Below are positions 30,365 through 41,295 of a stretch of DNA of 64,000 bases, piece after piece; position 1 is the first letter of the stretch; every line of letters begins with the position of its first letter. Origin of the DNA: Brucella cytisi (GTDB lineage: Bacteria; Pseudomonadota; Alphaproteobacteria; Rhizobiales; Rhizobiaceae); contig JAAVLQ010000002.1 of NCBI GenBank assembly GCA_012103075.1, forward strand, positions 327,001 through 391,000, written 5' to 3'. The notes below the pieces were generated by a model that searched no databases, was not told the DNA's origin, and was given only the letters and a program-made list of their open reading frames with translations. The position numbers and the translations under genes were made by a program.

Positions 30365-30627
30365 AAGTCGCCCCAAACATGAGTATATTAGTCATGTTCT
30401 GTTAAAGCATAAGGGCATCATTCCGCAATAAGGAATGCGTACCGCAATACAGTATAATATCAAGCCTCCGACGTGTGTTGCATGCCTGCAACAGTGAGGG
30501 AGAGCCCGCCCAGTCGGGCTCAAAATCCTCGAGCTTCGCCCATCGCATTCGCAATGCGGAGGGCATGACTTTCCAACGGCTTGTCGCTAAACATCGATTG
30601 GCTATTACCAAGGAGGAGGCAAAGCAT

Positions 30628-31440
30628 TTGAACGAGAACGACCTGTCCGATGAGAGCGACACAACGAGTGAAAAACGCTCGGGTACAATACAGTCGGTTT
30701 CCATTGCTGCGCGCTTTCTCCGGATTCTGGCCAATGCAGAAACCGAGCTTGCGTTGGGTGAAGTCGCCCGGCGGGCAAAGACGGGCGGATCGACAGCGCA
30801 TCGTTATCTGCAGAGCCTCGTCAAGGAAGGCCTTGCGAAACAAGATGCTGCAAGCGGTCTTTACGATCTGGGGCCGACTGCGCTGAGCATCGGCATAGGC
30901 GCCTTGAAACGTGTGGACGCTGTGGAGATTGCGGCGCAACACATGAAGGCCCTTTCGCAACGACATGCCGTCAGCGGCGGTGTCGCTATCTGGACAGATC
31001 GTGGCCCGACGCTCGTGCGCTGGTATCGAAGTGCGTATTTCTCGGTCAATCCGCTGGCGCTGGGAGACACATTGCCCATCGATAATACGGCTTGCGGCCC
31101 GGTTTTTCAGGCTTTTCTACCCAAGGCTATGGTCGATGCGGCGCGTAAGGTACAGCCAGCTCACTTTCGGGGCAGCCCGCCGACAAAGTCACTGCTGGAA
31201 CAGGTGCGTAACGAACGATGGTCCGAAATGACCAGCCATCTTCTTTCAAATGTGACAGGGCAGGCCGCCCCGGTCTTCGACGCGCAGCGGGAAATCGTCT
31301 GCGTCATGACGACGGTGGCCGATCTTGGACAGTTGCGAAGCGAGGACGAGCGGAGAGCGCTCTTTCATGAAGCGTCACTGGTCAATCAGGCAACTGGCGG
31401 AAGAATCGTAGACGGGGAGGGTGGTGACGCCAGCGTTTGA
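30628..31440 (+). CDS. IclR-family transcriptional regulator
   Basis: 270 residues from the TTG at 30628, chosen because AAGGAGGAGG ends 9 bases earlier; the frame is open further upstream without a ribosome site. The N-terminal winged helix is [20 protein letters not shown] and [20 protein letters not shown], followed by the IclR effector domain ([35 protein letters not shown]). It is divergent from the TonB receptor and convergent with the ABC ATPase gene, whose end it overlaps by 66 bases. It probably controls the chelate uptake and monooxygenase genes. IclR regulators sense small organic acids rather than iron, which hints that the chelate is also a carbon or nitrogen source. Confidence 0.85.
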   Translation: MNENDLSDESDTTSEKRSGTIQSVSIAARFLRILANAETELALGEVARRAKTGGSTAHRYLQSLVKEGLAKQDAASGLYDLGPTALSIGIGALKRVDAVEIAAQHMKALSQRHAVSGGVAIWTDRGPTLVRWYRSAYFSVNPLALGDTLPIDNTACGPVFQAFLPKAMVDAARKVQPAHFRGSPPTKSLLEQVRNERWSEMTSHLLSNVTGQAAPVFDAQREIVCVMTTVADLGQLRSEDERRALFHEASLVNQATGGRIVDGEGGDASV

Positions 31441-32237
31441 AATGTCACGGAGATTGCGGGGTCGTTCCTCGGGGACGACGAGCGGCGTTCCCGAAACCGG
31501 ATCGGTAATGATTACCGATGCAAGGCCGAACACATCTTCTATCAGCTTTTCTGTAACGATCTCGGATGGAGCGCCTTCCGCCATGATCGCCCCGTTTCGC
31601 ATGGCTACCAGATGTGAAGCATATCGGCAGGCATGATTGAGATCGTGTAGTACGGCAACGACAGTCCGGCCCTCGCGGTTAAGTTCCGCCAGCAATTCCA
31701 GAAGTTCGATCTGATGCGCGATATCGAGATAGGTTGTCGGTTCATCGAGCAGAAGGATAGGCGTTTCTTGGGCCAGCACAAGCGCAATCCAGACGCGCTG
31801 ACGCTGGCCGCCGGAAAGTTCGTCGACTGAACGGTTGGCGAGGTCGGAAATGCGGGTGGCTTCCATGGCGAGTGCTACCGCTTTTCGTCTTTCACCGACC
31901 ATTGTCGCAGAAAGGACTGATGCGGATAGCGACCGCGAGACACCAAATCGGCAACGGTGATGCCATCGGGAGCAACCGAGGTTTGCGGTAGAAGACCGAG
32001 CCTGCGCGCAGCTTCCTTTGCCGGAAAATGGCTTATGTTACGGCCATCCAGCACGACTTTTCCACTGACCGGGGCAAGCAATCGTGACAAGGCACGCAGC
32101 AATGTGGACTTCCCGCAAGCATTGGGGCCGACGATGACGGTGAAAGACGCATCCGGAATAATAATCGACAAATTTTCGACGATGACCCGATCATCGTAGC
32201 GCAATGTAACGGCGTCCGCATGCAGGCGTTGCATCAT
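31375..32237 (-). CDS. FecE-type iron-chelate ABC transporter ATPase, one frame break
   Basis: Walker A is GPNACGKST (Ala where Gly is usual), the Q-loop region is [15 protein letters not shown], the signature is [18 protein letters not shown], Walker B is [13 protein letters not shown] and the H-loop is VLHDLNHA. The frame breaks near 31890 (missing A in [10 protein letters not shown]). The start is one of two ATGs at 32237/32234. The tail runs 66 bases into the convergent IclR gene. It powers the two FecCD permeases encoded divergently at 33.4-35.5 kb. Confidence 0.88.
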
Positions 32238-32460
32238 GGCTGGTCGTCCCCGAGGAAATCACGTGGCTGTTCGTATTGCATTGTAGAACGCATTCTGCAA
32301 TATGGAGTAATCAGCTCCAGTTTTCGGGGCCGAAGCAGACCGCTCGCTCCTTGTTCGATAACGGCGCAGTGTTTTCCCATTCGAAACGCTGGCTGGTCGC
32401 GCGTTCGTTCGGAAAGCTTTCCATCTGAAGATTTCCAATTTGCGTCGGTGGAGAATAGCC

Positions 32461-33422
32461 ATGCAAGCTGCACGTCCGATTTTCTTGCTTCTCGCCAGCA
32501 TGGTCATTCTGTTTTCTCCACTTCGGACGGTCATGGCCGCCGAACAGGTCTGGCCACGTACCGTAAAGCATGAAGCGGGCGAACTCGTACTGAAAACCAA
32601 ACCCATTCGCATCGTATCGACCACACCCAGCATAACCGGTATTCTGCTGGCCATGGGCGCTCCTTTGGTTGCGACAGCCGCGACGACCCCGAGCCCGCTG
32701 ACAGATAATAAGGGCTTTTTCCTTCAATGGGCAGAAGTCGCCGATGAGCGGGGCGTCGAAGTGCTATATCCCAATCTCGAATTCGACATGGAAGCCATTA
32801 TCGGGGTTGAACCGGACCTGTTGATCGCGTCGGCGACCGGAGCGGACAGTGTCGTCCAACATTACAGCGAATTGGAAGCGCAAGGCATTCCGACGCTGGT
32901 CGTCAATTATTCTAACCAGAGCTGGCAGGAGATTGCTACTGAGCTCGGCACGGCGTTGGGGTTGGAAGATGAGACCGGCGCGACGATCGCTCGTTTCGAC
33001 ACCAAGGTTGCAGAGGTGGCTGCGACGATTGCGCCGCCCAGCGAACCGGTCACAATCGTCGGCTACAATATCGGCAACAGCTACTCGGTCGGCAGAATTT
33101 CAAGCCCGCAATCACAACTTCTGCAAGCATTGGGTTTCAAGGTCGATGGCTTGCCCGACACAGTAGCCAAGGATGTCACACGCCGGTCCGATTTCGATTT
33201 CATTTCCCACGAGAACCTTTCAGCAGCGATCACCGGCAAGAGCATTTTTCTTTGCGCGGCTCACAAAATGACGTCCGGGCATTGCTGGAAGATTCAGTAC
33301 TGGCGAACCTTCCCGCGGTCCGCGATCATAAAGTCTATCCTCTCGGACCATCTTCTTTCCGTATCGACTATTATTCCGGTCTCCAGATGATCGAGGCTGT
33401 TGCGTCCAATTTTCGCAAATGA
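32461..33422 (+). CDS. Periplasmic iron-chelate-binding protein (FepB/FecB type), one frame break
   Basis: The signal peptide (IFLLLASMVILFSPLRTVMA) is followed by a class III binding-protein fold: KPIRIVSTTPSITGILLAMG, YPNLEFDMEAIIGVEPDLLI, GIPTLVVNYSNQSWQEIA. A break near 33255 (T run) precedes SQNDVRALLEDSVLANLPAV and the end GLQMIEAVASNFRK. The ATG at 32461 follows GGAG, and the stop overlaps the permease start (ATGA). About 320 residues. Confidence 0.88.
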
Positions 33423-34453
33423 CGTCAAACGGGATACAATTCGTCATGCCGTTGCAGAAGCGGCGTGTTCGGGGCCTTATTATTGCCGCCGCCATTTTGG
33501 CCGCAATGGCGCTTTGCAGCCTTGCTCTGGGCTCCCGGTCAATCGCCCTTACCGACACCGTCCATGCGCTATGGCAACCTGATTTTTCGAACAACGAACA
33601 TCTTGTCATTCGCGAACTGCGTTTCCCGCGCACCATCGTTGCAATCATCGCAGGGATGGCTTTTGGAATCGCTGGCGCTATCATGCAGGCTGTAACGCGC
33701 AATCCGCTCGCCGAACCGGGATTGCTGGGGATCAATGCAGGTGCAGCTGTCGCGGTCATTCTGGGGATCGTGACCTTTAACCTGACGACGATGGCGCAAT
33801 ACGTCTGGTTCGGATTTGCGGGTGCTGGTCTGGCAGGAATTGCCGTCTTCATTCTCGGAGACGCCCACGGCAAGGCGAATAATCCCGTGCAACTAGTGCT
33901 GGCCGGAGCCGGATTGTCGGTTGTGCTTGCGTCGGTTACGGGCATTGTTGTCATCAATGCACCGCTCGCTGTCCTTGACCAGTTTTCGTCACTGGGCCGC
34001 AGGCTCCGTTGAAGGGCGCGGCCTTGATGTCGTCGCCATTCTGGTTCCGGCAATCACCGCTGGGCTTGCCGTGGCGATGTTGATCGCCGGTAACCTGAAT
34101 GCAATAGCGCTAGGCAGGGATTTTGGTGCTGCGCTGGGCGTCAACCTGCATGTAACCCGGCTTCTGGCCTGTCTTTCCGTAATGCTTCTGGCAGGTTCCG
34201 CCACCGCAGGGGCTGGCCCTGTCGCGTTCGTCGGACTGGTTGCGCCTCATCTGGCCGGACCATCACCGGACCGGACTATCGTTGGATACTGCCATACTCC
34301 GCATTGCTGTCGTCCATCCTTCTGCTAGGCGCTGACATTATCGGCAGGTTGATTGCAGCACCTTCAGAAATTGCGGCCGGGATTGTCTCCATGTTGATCG
34401 GCGGGCCGTTCTTCATCTTTGTCGTGCGCAAATTCCGGCTGACGAAACTATGA
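33419..34453 (+). CDS. FecCD-type permease subunit 1, frame breaks
   Basis: About 344 residues with about 9 spans. Motifs are RELRFPRTIVAIIAGMAFGI, GAIMQAVTRNPLAEPGLLGI and, after a break near 33990, LNAIALGRDFGAALGVNLHV and AGAGPVAFVGLVAPHLAR. A second break near 34255 precedes LPYSALLSSILLLGADIIGR. ATGA overlaps on both sides couple it to the binding protein and the second permease. Confidence 0.88.
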
Positions 34454-35532
34454 GCTGTTCAATGAATATGTTGCGAATAGGTCCTGTTTCTGTTCGCTGG
34501 AAATCGCGCCCATTGATGATCTGCTGCCTCTTGCTTGCAGTCATCCTGTTGCTTGCGGTTTTCCATATCGCAACAGGTACAATGTCGTTTAGCTCTTCCC
34601 GTGTCGTCTCGAGTCTTCTTGGCGGAAGCGACAATGCGACCGCCGACCGCATAATCCAGCGCGTACGTTTGCCTCGCCTTGTCACAGCCTTGTTTGTGGG
34701 GGCTTCACTCGGCATGGCAGGCTCGATCTTCCAATCAATCTCGCGCAATGCCCTTGGCTCGCCCGATGTGATCGGTTTTACGACAGGTGCTGCAACGGGC
34801 GCAATCGCACAGATCATATTGCTCAATGCCGGTCCGCTTGAAACAGCGCTTTCAGCCGTTGCAAGTGGGATGGCGGCGGCAGTCCTTGTGTTTGTGTTGG
34901 CTGTCAAAGGGCGCCGGACAGGCGGCTATCGGCTCATCCTCGTCGGAATCGGTGTGGGGCCGTCCTTTCGGGCATCAACACTGTACTCGGTCGCGGGCGA
35001 TCTGGACCGGGCCGCGTCGGCCCAACTCTGGTTATCTGGATCGCTCAATACAAGAAGCTGGGCACATGCTGTCCCGGCGATGGCCGGATTTGTGGTAACC
35101 GTGCCGCTGGCACTTTACTACGCCAAATCCACCAATCTCTTGGAGATGGGCGATGATGCGGCATGCCAGCTTGGCATTCAGCCCGAGCGTACGCGTCTGA
35201 TGATGGTACTCGTTGCGGTCACCCTGACATCTGTTGCTACCGCATCAGTCGGTCCGATTGCCTTTGTCGCTCTCGCCGCGCCACAACTGGCCCGACGTCT
35301 GACCGCGAATTCTAGTTTCCCGCTGATATCGGGCGCCCTTATGGGGGCTACCCTTCTGGTCGGCGCTGATTTGTTAAGCCAGCATGTGCCGTTCGGCATC
35401 AAAATGCCGATTGGTCTTACGACCGGACTGTTGGGGGATTTTATCTTCTTTGGATTCTTGCTTGCCACAAAAACGCGTTTAGTTGTACTTGAGAAGCAAC
35501 GTAAATTAGCCAAAAAGACAAATCACTACTGA
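34450..35532 (+). CDS. FecCD-type permease subunit 2
   Basis: 360 residues. Motifs are RVRLPRLVTALFVGASLGMA, SRNALGSPDVIGFTTGAATG, SAQLWLSGSLN and GPIAFVALAAPQLARRLT, with a long hydrophobic C-terminus. The frame is open throughout, but residues near 34950-34995 read PSFRASTLYS. The neighbouring frame there gives the family sequence AVLSGINTVL, so a missing G and an extra G about 40 bases apart compensate each other. Overlaps permease 1 by ATGA. Confidence 0.9.
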   Translation: MSCSMNMLRIGPVSVRWKSRPLMICCLLLAVILLLAVFHIATGTMSFSSSRVVSSLLGGSDNATADRIIQRVRLPRLVTALFVGASLGMAGSIFQSISRNALGSPDVIGFTTGAATGAIAQIILLNAGPLETALSAVASGMAAAVLVFVLAVKGRRTGGYRLILVGIGVGPSFRASTLYSVAGDLDRAASAQLWLSGSLNTRSWAHAVPAMAGFVVTVPLALYYAKSTNLLEMGDDAACQLGIQPERTRLMMVLVAVTLTSVATASVGPIAFVALAAPQLARRLTANSSFPLISGALMGATLLVGADLLSQHVPFGIKMPIGLTTGLLGDFIFFGFLLATKTRLVVLEKQRKLAKKTNHY

Positions 35533-35744
35533 AGCTGTGTTCTACGACAGCCGACGTCTAAAACACTCATAAGTTTCATAATTGAGGTTAGGTGGCATCA
35601 AAATTGGTGCGCTTTCTATTGTAATGATGCCGCCCCGCACCTGCGTTTCGTCGGCATTGATATGATACGATCGTCGATCCGACGGTTCAGCCCGAAAACG
35701 ATAGCGCCTATTCTCGGTCCATCAGATTCTGAAGGAGTGGTGGA

Positions 35745-37493
35745 ATGCGCGGCGCGGATATTTTGGTCCAGATGTTGATTGGCTATGGTGTAGAGACAAT
35801 CTTCGGGGTGCCGGGCGATACCAACGTGCCGCTCTATGAAGCCCTGCAGCAGCGCGAAGGCGAAATCCGCCATGTCATGGCGCGTGATGAACGCTCTGCC
35901 GGTTATATGGCGGATGCCTATGGTCGTTTTACCAATAAGCCCGGTATCTTTGAGTGTCCGTCGGGTGCGGGCGCAATGTATTCGCTGCCGCCTGTCGCTG
36001 AATCAAATGGATCGTCGATACCTGTTATCCTCCTGACCATTGATATTCCTTTGCCGGGAGAAGGGCGCGGTGTTCTCACTGAGCTTGATTGCGCCAAACT
36101 GTTTGAGCCTGTGACCAAGCTCTCCGTTCAAGTGAAATCAGCGGAGAAATTGCCGGAAATCATCCGTCGTGCGTTTCGCGTCGCCTGTTCTGGAAAACCG
36201 GGTGCCGTACATCTCCAGATCCCCGAGGATATGCTTCTCGCTGAGGTCGATCCCGCACGTATTTCACTGCACATCGAAGAAGAATGCAAAACTTTCCCGG
36301 CGTTTCCGACACTGCCGCCAAAACAGAAGCTGCATGAACTGCTTGAACTGATTGCAAAGGCGGAACAACCTCTGATCGTTGCTGGCGGCGGTGTCAATCG
36401 CGCCAGAGCGGGCGATCAGATTTCAAGGCTGGCCGAGAAGTACGACATTCCAATGTGCACAACGATGACGGGGCAGGGCGCGATTGATGATGATCATCGT
36501 CTGGCAATCGGGGTTATCGGCGACAATGGTTATCATCCCCATGCCAATTGGGCGTTGGAACATTCTGATTTTACCCTGTTTGTTGGATCACGCATCGGTT
36601 CCGTTGTGACGATTGGCTGGACCTTTCCCAAGTTCACGCTTAATCGGCGTCTTGCACAGATTGATATTTCGCCCGAGATCATGGCCAATAATTATGAGAA
36701 TTTGCTCTCCATTCAGGGCGATGCATTGCTGGTTCTTGAACAACTATTGCAGATCGAGCTGACGATTGAGCCCAAAAACACGATGGCTGGATCGAGGAGT
36801 TGAATGCTCGTAGACGTATATTCTGGGAACATGCCGAGGAAGCTTTGAATGACGAGCGTGTGCCGTTGCGTCCAGAGCGAGTTGTGCGTTCCTTCAATGA
36901 TGCATTGAGCCAATCGGGACAGCCAGCCCTGATTTATTCTGATGCCGGCACACCGACGCCCTACATGACACGTTTCTTGAAGATCAGCGATCAGGAGACA
37001 CGGTTTGCCATTCCGCGTGCTTTTGGTGGCCTTGGATCTGCACTTCCTGCCACGGTCGGTGCTTGGTGTGCCGATTCAGACAAGCGTCCCATCGGACTGT
37101 TCGGTGATGGTTCTTTCGGCATGACGGTAGGCGAGCTTGAAACGCTTGTTCGTTTGCAGGTGCCAGCGATCCTTATCCTGTTCAACAATGCGACATTTGG
37201 CTGGATCAAAGGTTTGCACAGGTTGAAAGGACACAATCAATGCTTTGGCGTTGATTTTCTTGCCCCAAAGGTCAAGCAATCGCCGAAGCCTATGGCCTGA
37301 AAGCATGGACGGCAAAACCGCCGATGAGGTTGATGTAGCCTTGGCGGAAGCTTTCGCGTGGAAGGATGGCCCTTGCTTTGTCGATATCCATGTTGAATCG
37401 ATCGCTGACCGTGTGCCGCCGGTCTATTCATGGCTTTTAAAGCGCGGTGAAGATCCACTCAATCTGAAACCGCTTGAACGCTCCTACGTCTGA
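35745..37493 (+). CDS. Thiamine-diphosphate enzyme, acetolactate synthase/benzoylformate decarboxylase family, three frame breaks
   Basis: About 580 residues in the three-domain order of the family. The N-terminal pyrimidine domain (GYGVETIFGVPGDTNVPLYE; the ThDP glutamate lies in ARDERSAGYMADAYGR) is followed by a central domain (PLIVAGGGVNRARAGDQISR) and the pyrophosphate domain with GDGSFGMTVGELETLVRLQV...NNATFGW. Breaks lie near 36780, 37260 and 37305 (A4 for A5). The substrate is unknown. Next to D-amino-acid oxidation genes, a 2-oxo acid (for example benzoylformate-like or branched) is a reasonable guess. An LysR gene follows convergently. Confidence 0.8.
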
Positions 37494-37514
37494 GCCGTTT
37501 TTGACTGCCATTAT

Positions 37515-38428
37515 TTACGACGCCACAGGCAGAGAATGTCTGTGGCGCTTTGCTTCAGTAATAAACCAATCGCGGAACAGCCGGACATTTTTCGAACCCT
37601 GACGTGCCTGCGCTGAGCAAAGAAAATAGCTTTCGCCAGATGTCTGCACGCGCTCAAGTGCAAGCTTGAGTTTTCCGGAGCGCAATTCGTCCCGCACAAA
37701 AATTCTGGGCGCGATTGCAAGCCCCATACCTGCAGCAGCACATTCGATAATAACGTCATGCGTTGGCAGACGCGGACCAAAAATGCGCTTGTTGTAATGA
37801 ATACCCGCGCCGCGCAGCCAATGCAGCCACAGGCTGGGTCTGTTTGAGTTCTGAATCAAGGGGAAGTCCAGCAATTCCACATCTCCCGACAGTCCGTTTT
37901 CGGGCACGATATCTGGCGATCCAATCACGACAAGCTCTTCAGGAAACAGCAGATGGCTACGCACATTGGCCCAGTTGCCGATGCCGCGCAGCACAGCAAG
38001 ATCGAGATCGGACTTCCCCAGTCGAGATCGTGCGAGCACGGAAACACTTCAAACCAAATCTGCGGATGAGATCTCGCAAAGGTGCTGATAATGCCCGGCG
38101 CCCATTTTCGCATCAATGTCGGCGGCAAGCCGACTTTGAGCAAGCTCTGCGTTTTATACCCGCGCACTGCATCCATCGACACTTCTTCGAGCTTTGCCAG
38201 AATGCGCGAAACTTCCTCATAATAGTTCTGCCCTTCTTCGGTCAGAACCAGCCGTGGTCCAGCACGTTCAAACAGTTTAAGCCCGAGAAAAGATTCAAGA
38301 TTTTGTATCTGACGGCTGACACCGCTTTGTGTCATCCCAAGATTTTCCGATGCGCGTGTGAAGCTTAGATAGCGCACCGAAGCATCGAAAGCGTGCAGAG
38401 CCGAAAGAGATGGGAGAAAGCGGCGCAT
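37515..38428 (-). CDS. LysR-family transcriptional regulator, one frame break
   Basis: About 304 residues. The N-terminal HTH is SALHAFDASVRYLSFTRASE and NLGMTQSGVSRQIQNLE, as in GcvA-like LysR proteins. The effector domain continues after a break near 38020 (LDLAVLRGIGNWANVRSHLL; IECAAAGMGLAIAPRIFVRD). It is divergent from the Lrp-type gene and convergent with the ThDP enzyme. It probably controls one or both, sensing an intermediate of the pathway. A CGCCACAG/CTGTGGCG hairpin (37521-37547) covers its last codons. Confidence 0.85.
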
Positions 38429-38542
38429 TGGGTAACCTCAGAATTTCATCATGAGTTTAAGTCATGCTTAATCCAATTTTCAATGCTTTTATTTGATGAG
38501 AAAGCGCCGCATTCTCATTAAAAATAAACATAAGGGAACACG

Positions 38543-39007
38543 ATGGACTACGGTGATAGTATCGACCGAAATCTGGTCAGTATACTGGAGGAAAACGCAC
38601 GTCTCCCGGCGAGTGAATTGGCGCGGCGCGTGGGTCTTGCCCGGTCGAGTGTTCAGGAGCGGATAGGCCGTCTGGAGCGTCGCGGCGTCATATTGGGATA
38701 TCGGGCTATCGTTCGCCGGGCAAAGGACGACAACAGCATTTCGGCCTATCTGTTTATCACGGCCTCGCAACGCATTGTGCAGCGTCTATTTGCAACGTTG
38801 CATGCCTATCCGGAAATCCTGACCGCTGATGCTATTAGTGGCCCGGCCAACATATTGTGCCGGGTTCATGTAGGGTTTCTCGAAGATCTGGAAGCACTCA
38901 TCGAGGAGCTCGCACAAATCGAAGGGATCGAGAACGTCAGTTACTCGGTAGTACTTTCCAATAAGTTTAATAGAGAAAGCAGTCTGGTGCATTCAAGCGC
39001 TCAGTAA
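38543..39007 (+). CDS. Lrp/AsnC-family regulator
   Basis: Intact, 154 residues. The HTH is DRNLVSILEENARLPASELA and VGLARSSVQERIGRLERRGV. The C-terminal RAM domain is YPEILTADAISGPANILCRV and LEALIEELAQIEGIENVSYS. Binds amino acids and controls the adjoining amino-acid transporter and oxidase operon. The 114-base gap to the divergent LysR gene holds both promoters. Confidence 0.9.
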   Translation: MDYGDSIDRNLVSILEENARLPASELARRVGLARSSVQERIGRLERRGVILGYRAIVRRAKDDNSISAYLFITASQRIVQRLFATLHAYPEILTADAISGPANILCRVHVGFLEDLEALIEELAQIEGIENVSYSVVLSNKFNRESSLVHSSAQ

Positions 39008-39035
39008 TGCTCGATTCAAAAAGAGGGAAACAACA

Positions 39036-39874
39036 ATGAATAGACGTAAGTTTATCCAGACAACGCTTTTGGGTGGCACGGCGGTCATGCTTGCTCCCGG
39101 CTTTTCGTGGGCTGTCGAAGACGGTGCGGCACTGAAATCCATCAAGGACCGGGGTGCCCTGCGTATCGGTGTGTTCAATGGTACTCCGCCTTACTATCAA
39201 AAAAAAAAAATCTCGCCACCGGAGAATGGGACGGCTTCTGCGTTTCCATGGGCAGGGATTTGGCGGAATATATTGGTGTTCCTCTCGAAATGGTCGAAAC
39301 CACTTGGGGTAATTCCGTTATGGACCTTCAGGGCGGTAAAATCGACATCATGTTTGCCCTCAGCAACAATCCTGAGCGCGCGAAATCCGTCGATTTCACC
39401 GAAGCAATGATGGATAACGTTTTCACCGTCATCACCAGCAAGGACCGCGAGGTCAAAAATTGGGAAGAATTGAACAAGCCGGAGATCCGCGTCACAGTTG
39501 ATCTCGGTTCCACACAGGATCTCTTCGCCCGCAAGACATTGCCCAATTGCACGCTCGTTGCGCTCAAAGGTGCGGATGAAACAGTTATCGCACTACAGTC
39601 TGGCCGGGCAGATGCGATTGTGCAGGTTGCGCTGATGTCGGTGGTGACGGCGCACAAGCTTGGCGACAAATTTAAGGTTTTTGTTCCGGAGCCGCTGGAT
39701 AGCCAGCCAACGACGATTGGTGTACGCAAAGACGAAAAGGGCGAATTCCGCGACTACGTCGATGTTTGGCTTAAAAAGCGCCGGGAGGAAGGCAAGGTCA
39801 ATGAATGGATCGTCAACAGCTTGTCGCTTGTTGGCGTGCAGCCATCTGACCTGCCGCCAACTTTGAAGTTCTGA
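39036..39874 (+). CDS. Amino-acid ABC transporter substrate-binding protein, one frame break at a 12-A run
   Basis: A signal peptide (IQTTLLGGTAVMLAPGFSWA) precedes a class II periplasmic binding fold: IKDRGALRIGVFNGTPPYY, GFCVSMGRDLAEYIGVPLEM, GNSVMDLQGGKIDIMFALSN and TVDLGSTQDLFARKTLPN. The reading frame breaks at A12 (39199-39210), a run long enough to cause either sequencing error or real slippage. The corrected product is about 279 residues. First gene of the transporter-racemase-oxidase operon. Confidence 0.88.
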
Positions 39875-39887
39875 CGCGTCAATCATC

Positions 39888-40600
39888 ATGCAGCATCAGC
39901 AAAGGTCACTCGGTGTCATCATGCTTGACACCGGCTTTCCGCGTCCGTCTGGAGATGTCGGCAATCCGGCATCCCGGAGATGCCAGTGCGCGTTCAAAAG
40001 GTAAGCGGAGCTTCGCCCGATAAAATCATCCGACAGGGTGGTGCCGGGTTGATCGAAGACTTCCTCATTGCGGGTGAAGCCTTGATTGCGGAGGGCTGCG
40101 GCGCACTGGTGACGTCTTGCGGCTTCATGGCCAGACATCAAAGTGTTCTGAGCACAAAGCTTTCTGTGCCGATTGCGACATCCAGTTTGCTTCAATTGCC
40201 AATGGTCAGCACACTGATCGGACAGGAACGCAAAGTGGGTGTGATCACTTATGACGATGCGGGCCTTGATGATGCGATCTTCGCTGCTTGTGGCGCCGAC
40301 GTCAGCACGCCACGAATTGGCATGCCAGACGGTGGAGCGTTTCGTGAACTGATCGAAGGTAGTGGAACTTATGATCGCGTCGCGCTTGAAGCTGAAATCA
40401 TACATGCGGCGCAAGAGTTGAAGTCTCGCGAACACGACCTTGGTGCCGTTGTTCTTGAGTGCACAAACATGCCGCCATTTGCACAAGCCGTCGCAAAAGC
40501 ATGTGGCTTGCCAGTGTTCGATGTCCTGTCGCTGGGGCATTGGCTGTTCAGCTCAACGTCTTCCCGTGCCTTCGCCGGGATGTCAGAAAGAGTGAATTAA
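39888..40600 (+). CDS. Asp/Glu/hydantoin racemase-superfamily protein (first copy), one frame break
   Basis: About 237 residues. It starts QQRSLGVIMLDTGFPRPSGD and, after a break near 39965, continues MPVRVQKVSGASPDK. The two catalytic cysteines of the superfamily lie in LVTSCGFMA and VLECTNMPPFAQAV. The superfamily includes aspartate, glutamate and hydantoin racemases, maleate isomerase and arylmalonate decarboxylase. The function here is undetermined. The stop overlaps the permease start (TAATG). Confidence 0.82.
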
Positions 40601-41256
40601 TGGACTATCAATGGGACTTTTCCGGCCTTTGGCAGTATCGGGGATTATTCCTCCGTGGCCCGGCCTACACGGTCGGTTTTACGATTATAACCGTACTCTC
40701 GGGTATTTTCGTTGGAACCGTCTTCGCTCTGGGTAGGCTTTCCGGCAAAAAGATTATCACAGTCCCCATCATGACGGTTGTTGAAGTTTTCCGCTGTACG
40801 CCAGTGCTGGTGCAACTGGTTTGGTGCTACTACGCACTCCCGATGCTGATCGGATTTGAAATTTCGCCGGCCATGGCGGCTTTCATTACGCTTACCTTCT
40901 ATGGTGCTGCATTTTATGCGGAAATCATTCGTGGTGGCATCGTTTCCATTGATGCGGGGCAATGGGATGCAGGACGTGCAATCGGTATGCGCCGCGGTCA
41001 GCTCATGGGCAAGATCATTCTGCCACAGGCACTGCGCCGCATGGTGCCGCCATTGGTCAACCAGTCCGTGCTTCAACTCAAGAACACATCGCTTTTGTCG
41101 GTTCTTGCTGTGCCTGATCTTCTTTATCAGGGCCAGCTTGTTACCTCGGCAACCTATCGGCCGCTTGAAACCTACACCCTGATTGCAGTGCTGTATCTCG
41201 CTGTTCTCTTCCCTCTGACGCGGCTCGCTCATGGGCTGGAAGGCAGGTTGAAATGA
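40600..41256 (+). CDS. Amino-acid ABC transporter permease
   Basis: Intact, 218 residues with about five spans (FTIITVLSGIFVGTVFALGR; PAMAAFITLTFYGAAFYAEI). The EAA loop is ISIDAGQWDAGRAIGMRRGQ-like (read here as SIDAGQWDAGRAIGMRRGQL). It belongs to the HisM/GlnP group of polar amino-acid importers. A single permease suggests a homodimer. Coupled to the racemase gene by TAATG. Confidence 0.92.
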   Translation: MDYQWDFSGLWQYRGLFLRGPAYTVGFTIITVLSGIFVGTVFALGRLSGKKIITVPIMTVVEVFRCTPVLVQLVWCYYALPMLIGFEISPAMAAFITLTFYGAAFYAEIIRGGIVSIDAGQWDAGRAIGMRRGQLMGKIILPQALRRMVPPLVNQSVLQLKNTSLLSVLAVPDLLYQGQLVTSATYRPLETYTLIAVLYLAVLFPLTRLAHGLEGRLK

Positions 41257-41295
41257 TGAACCGTATCGAGCGAACCGTCATTGTGGGGGTAAGCT

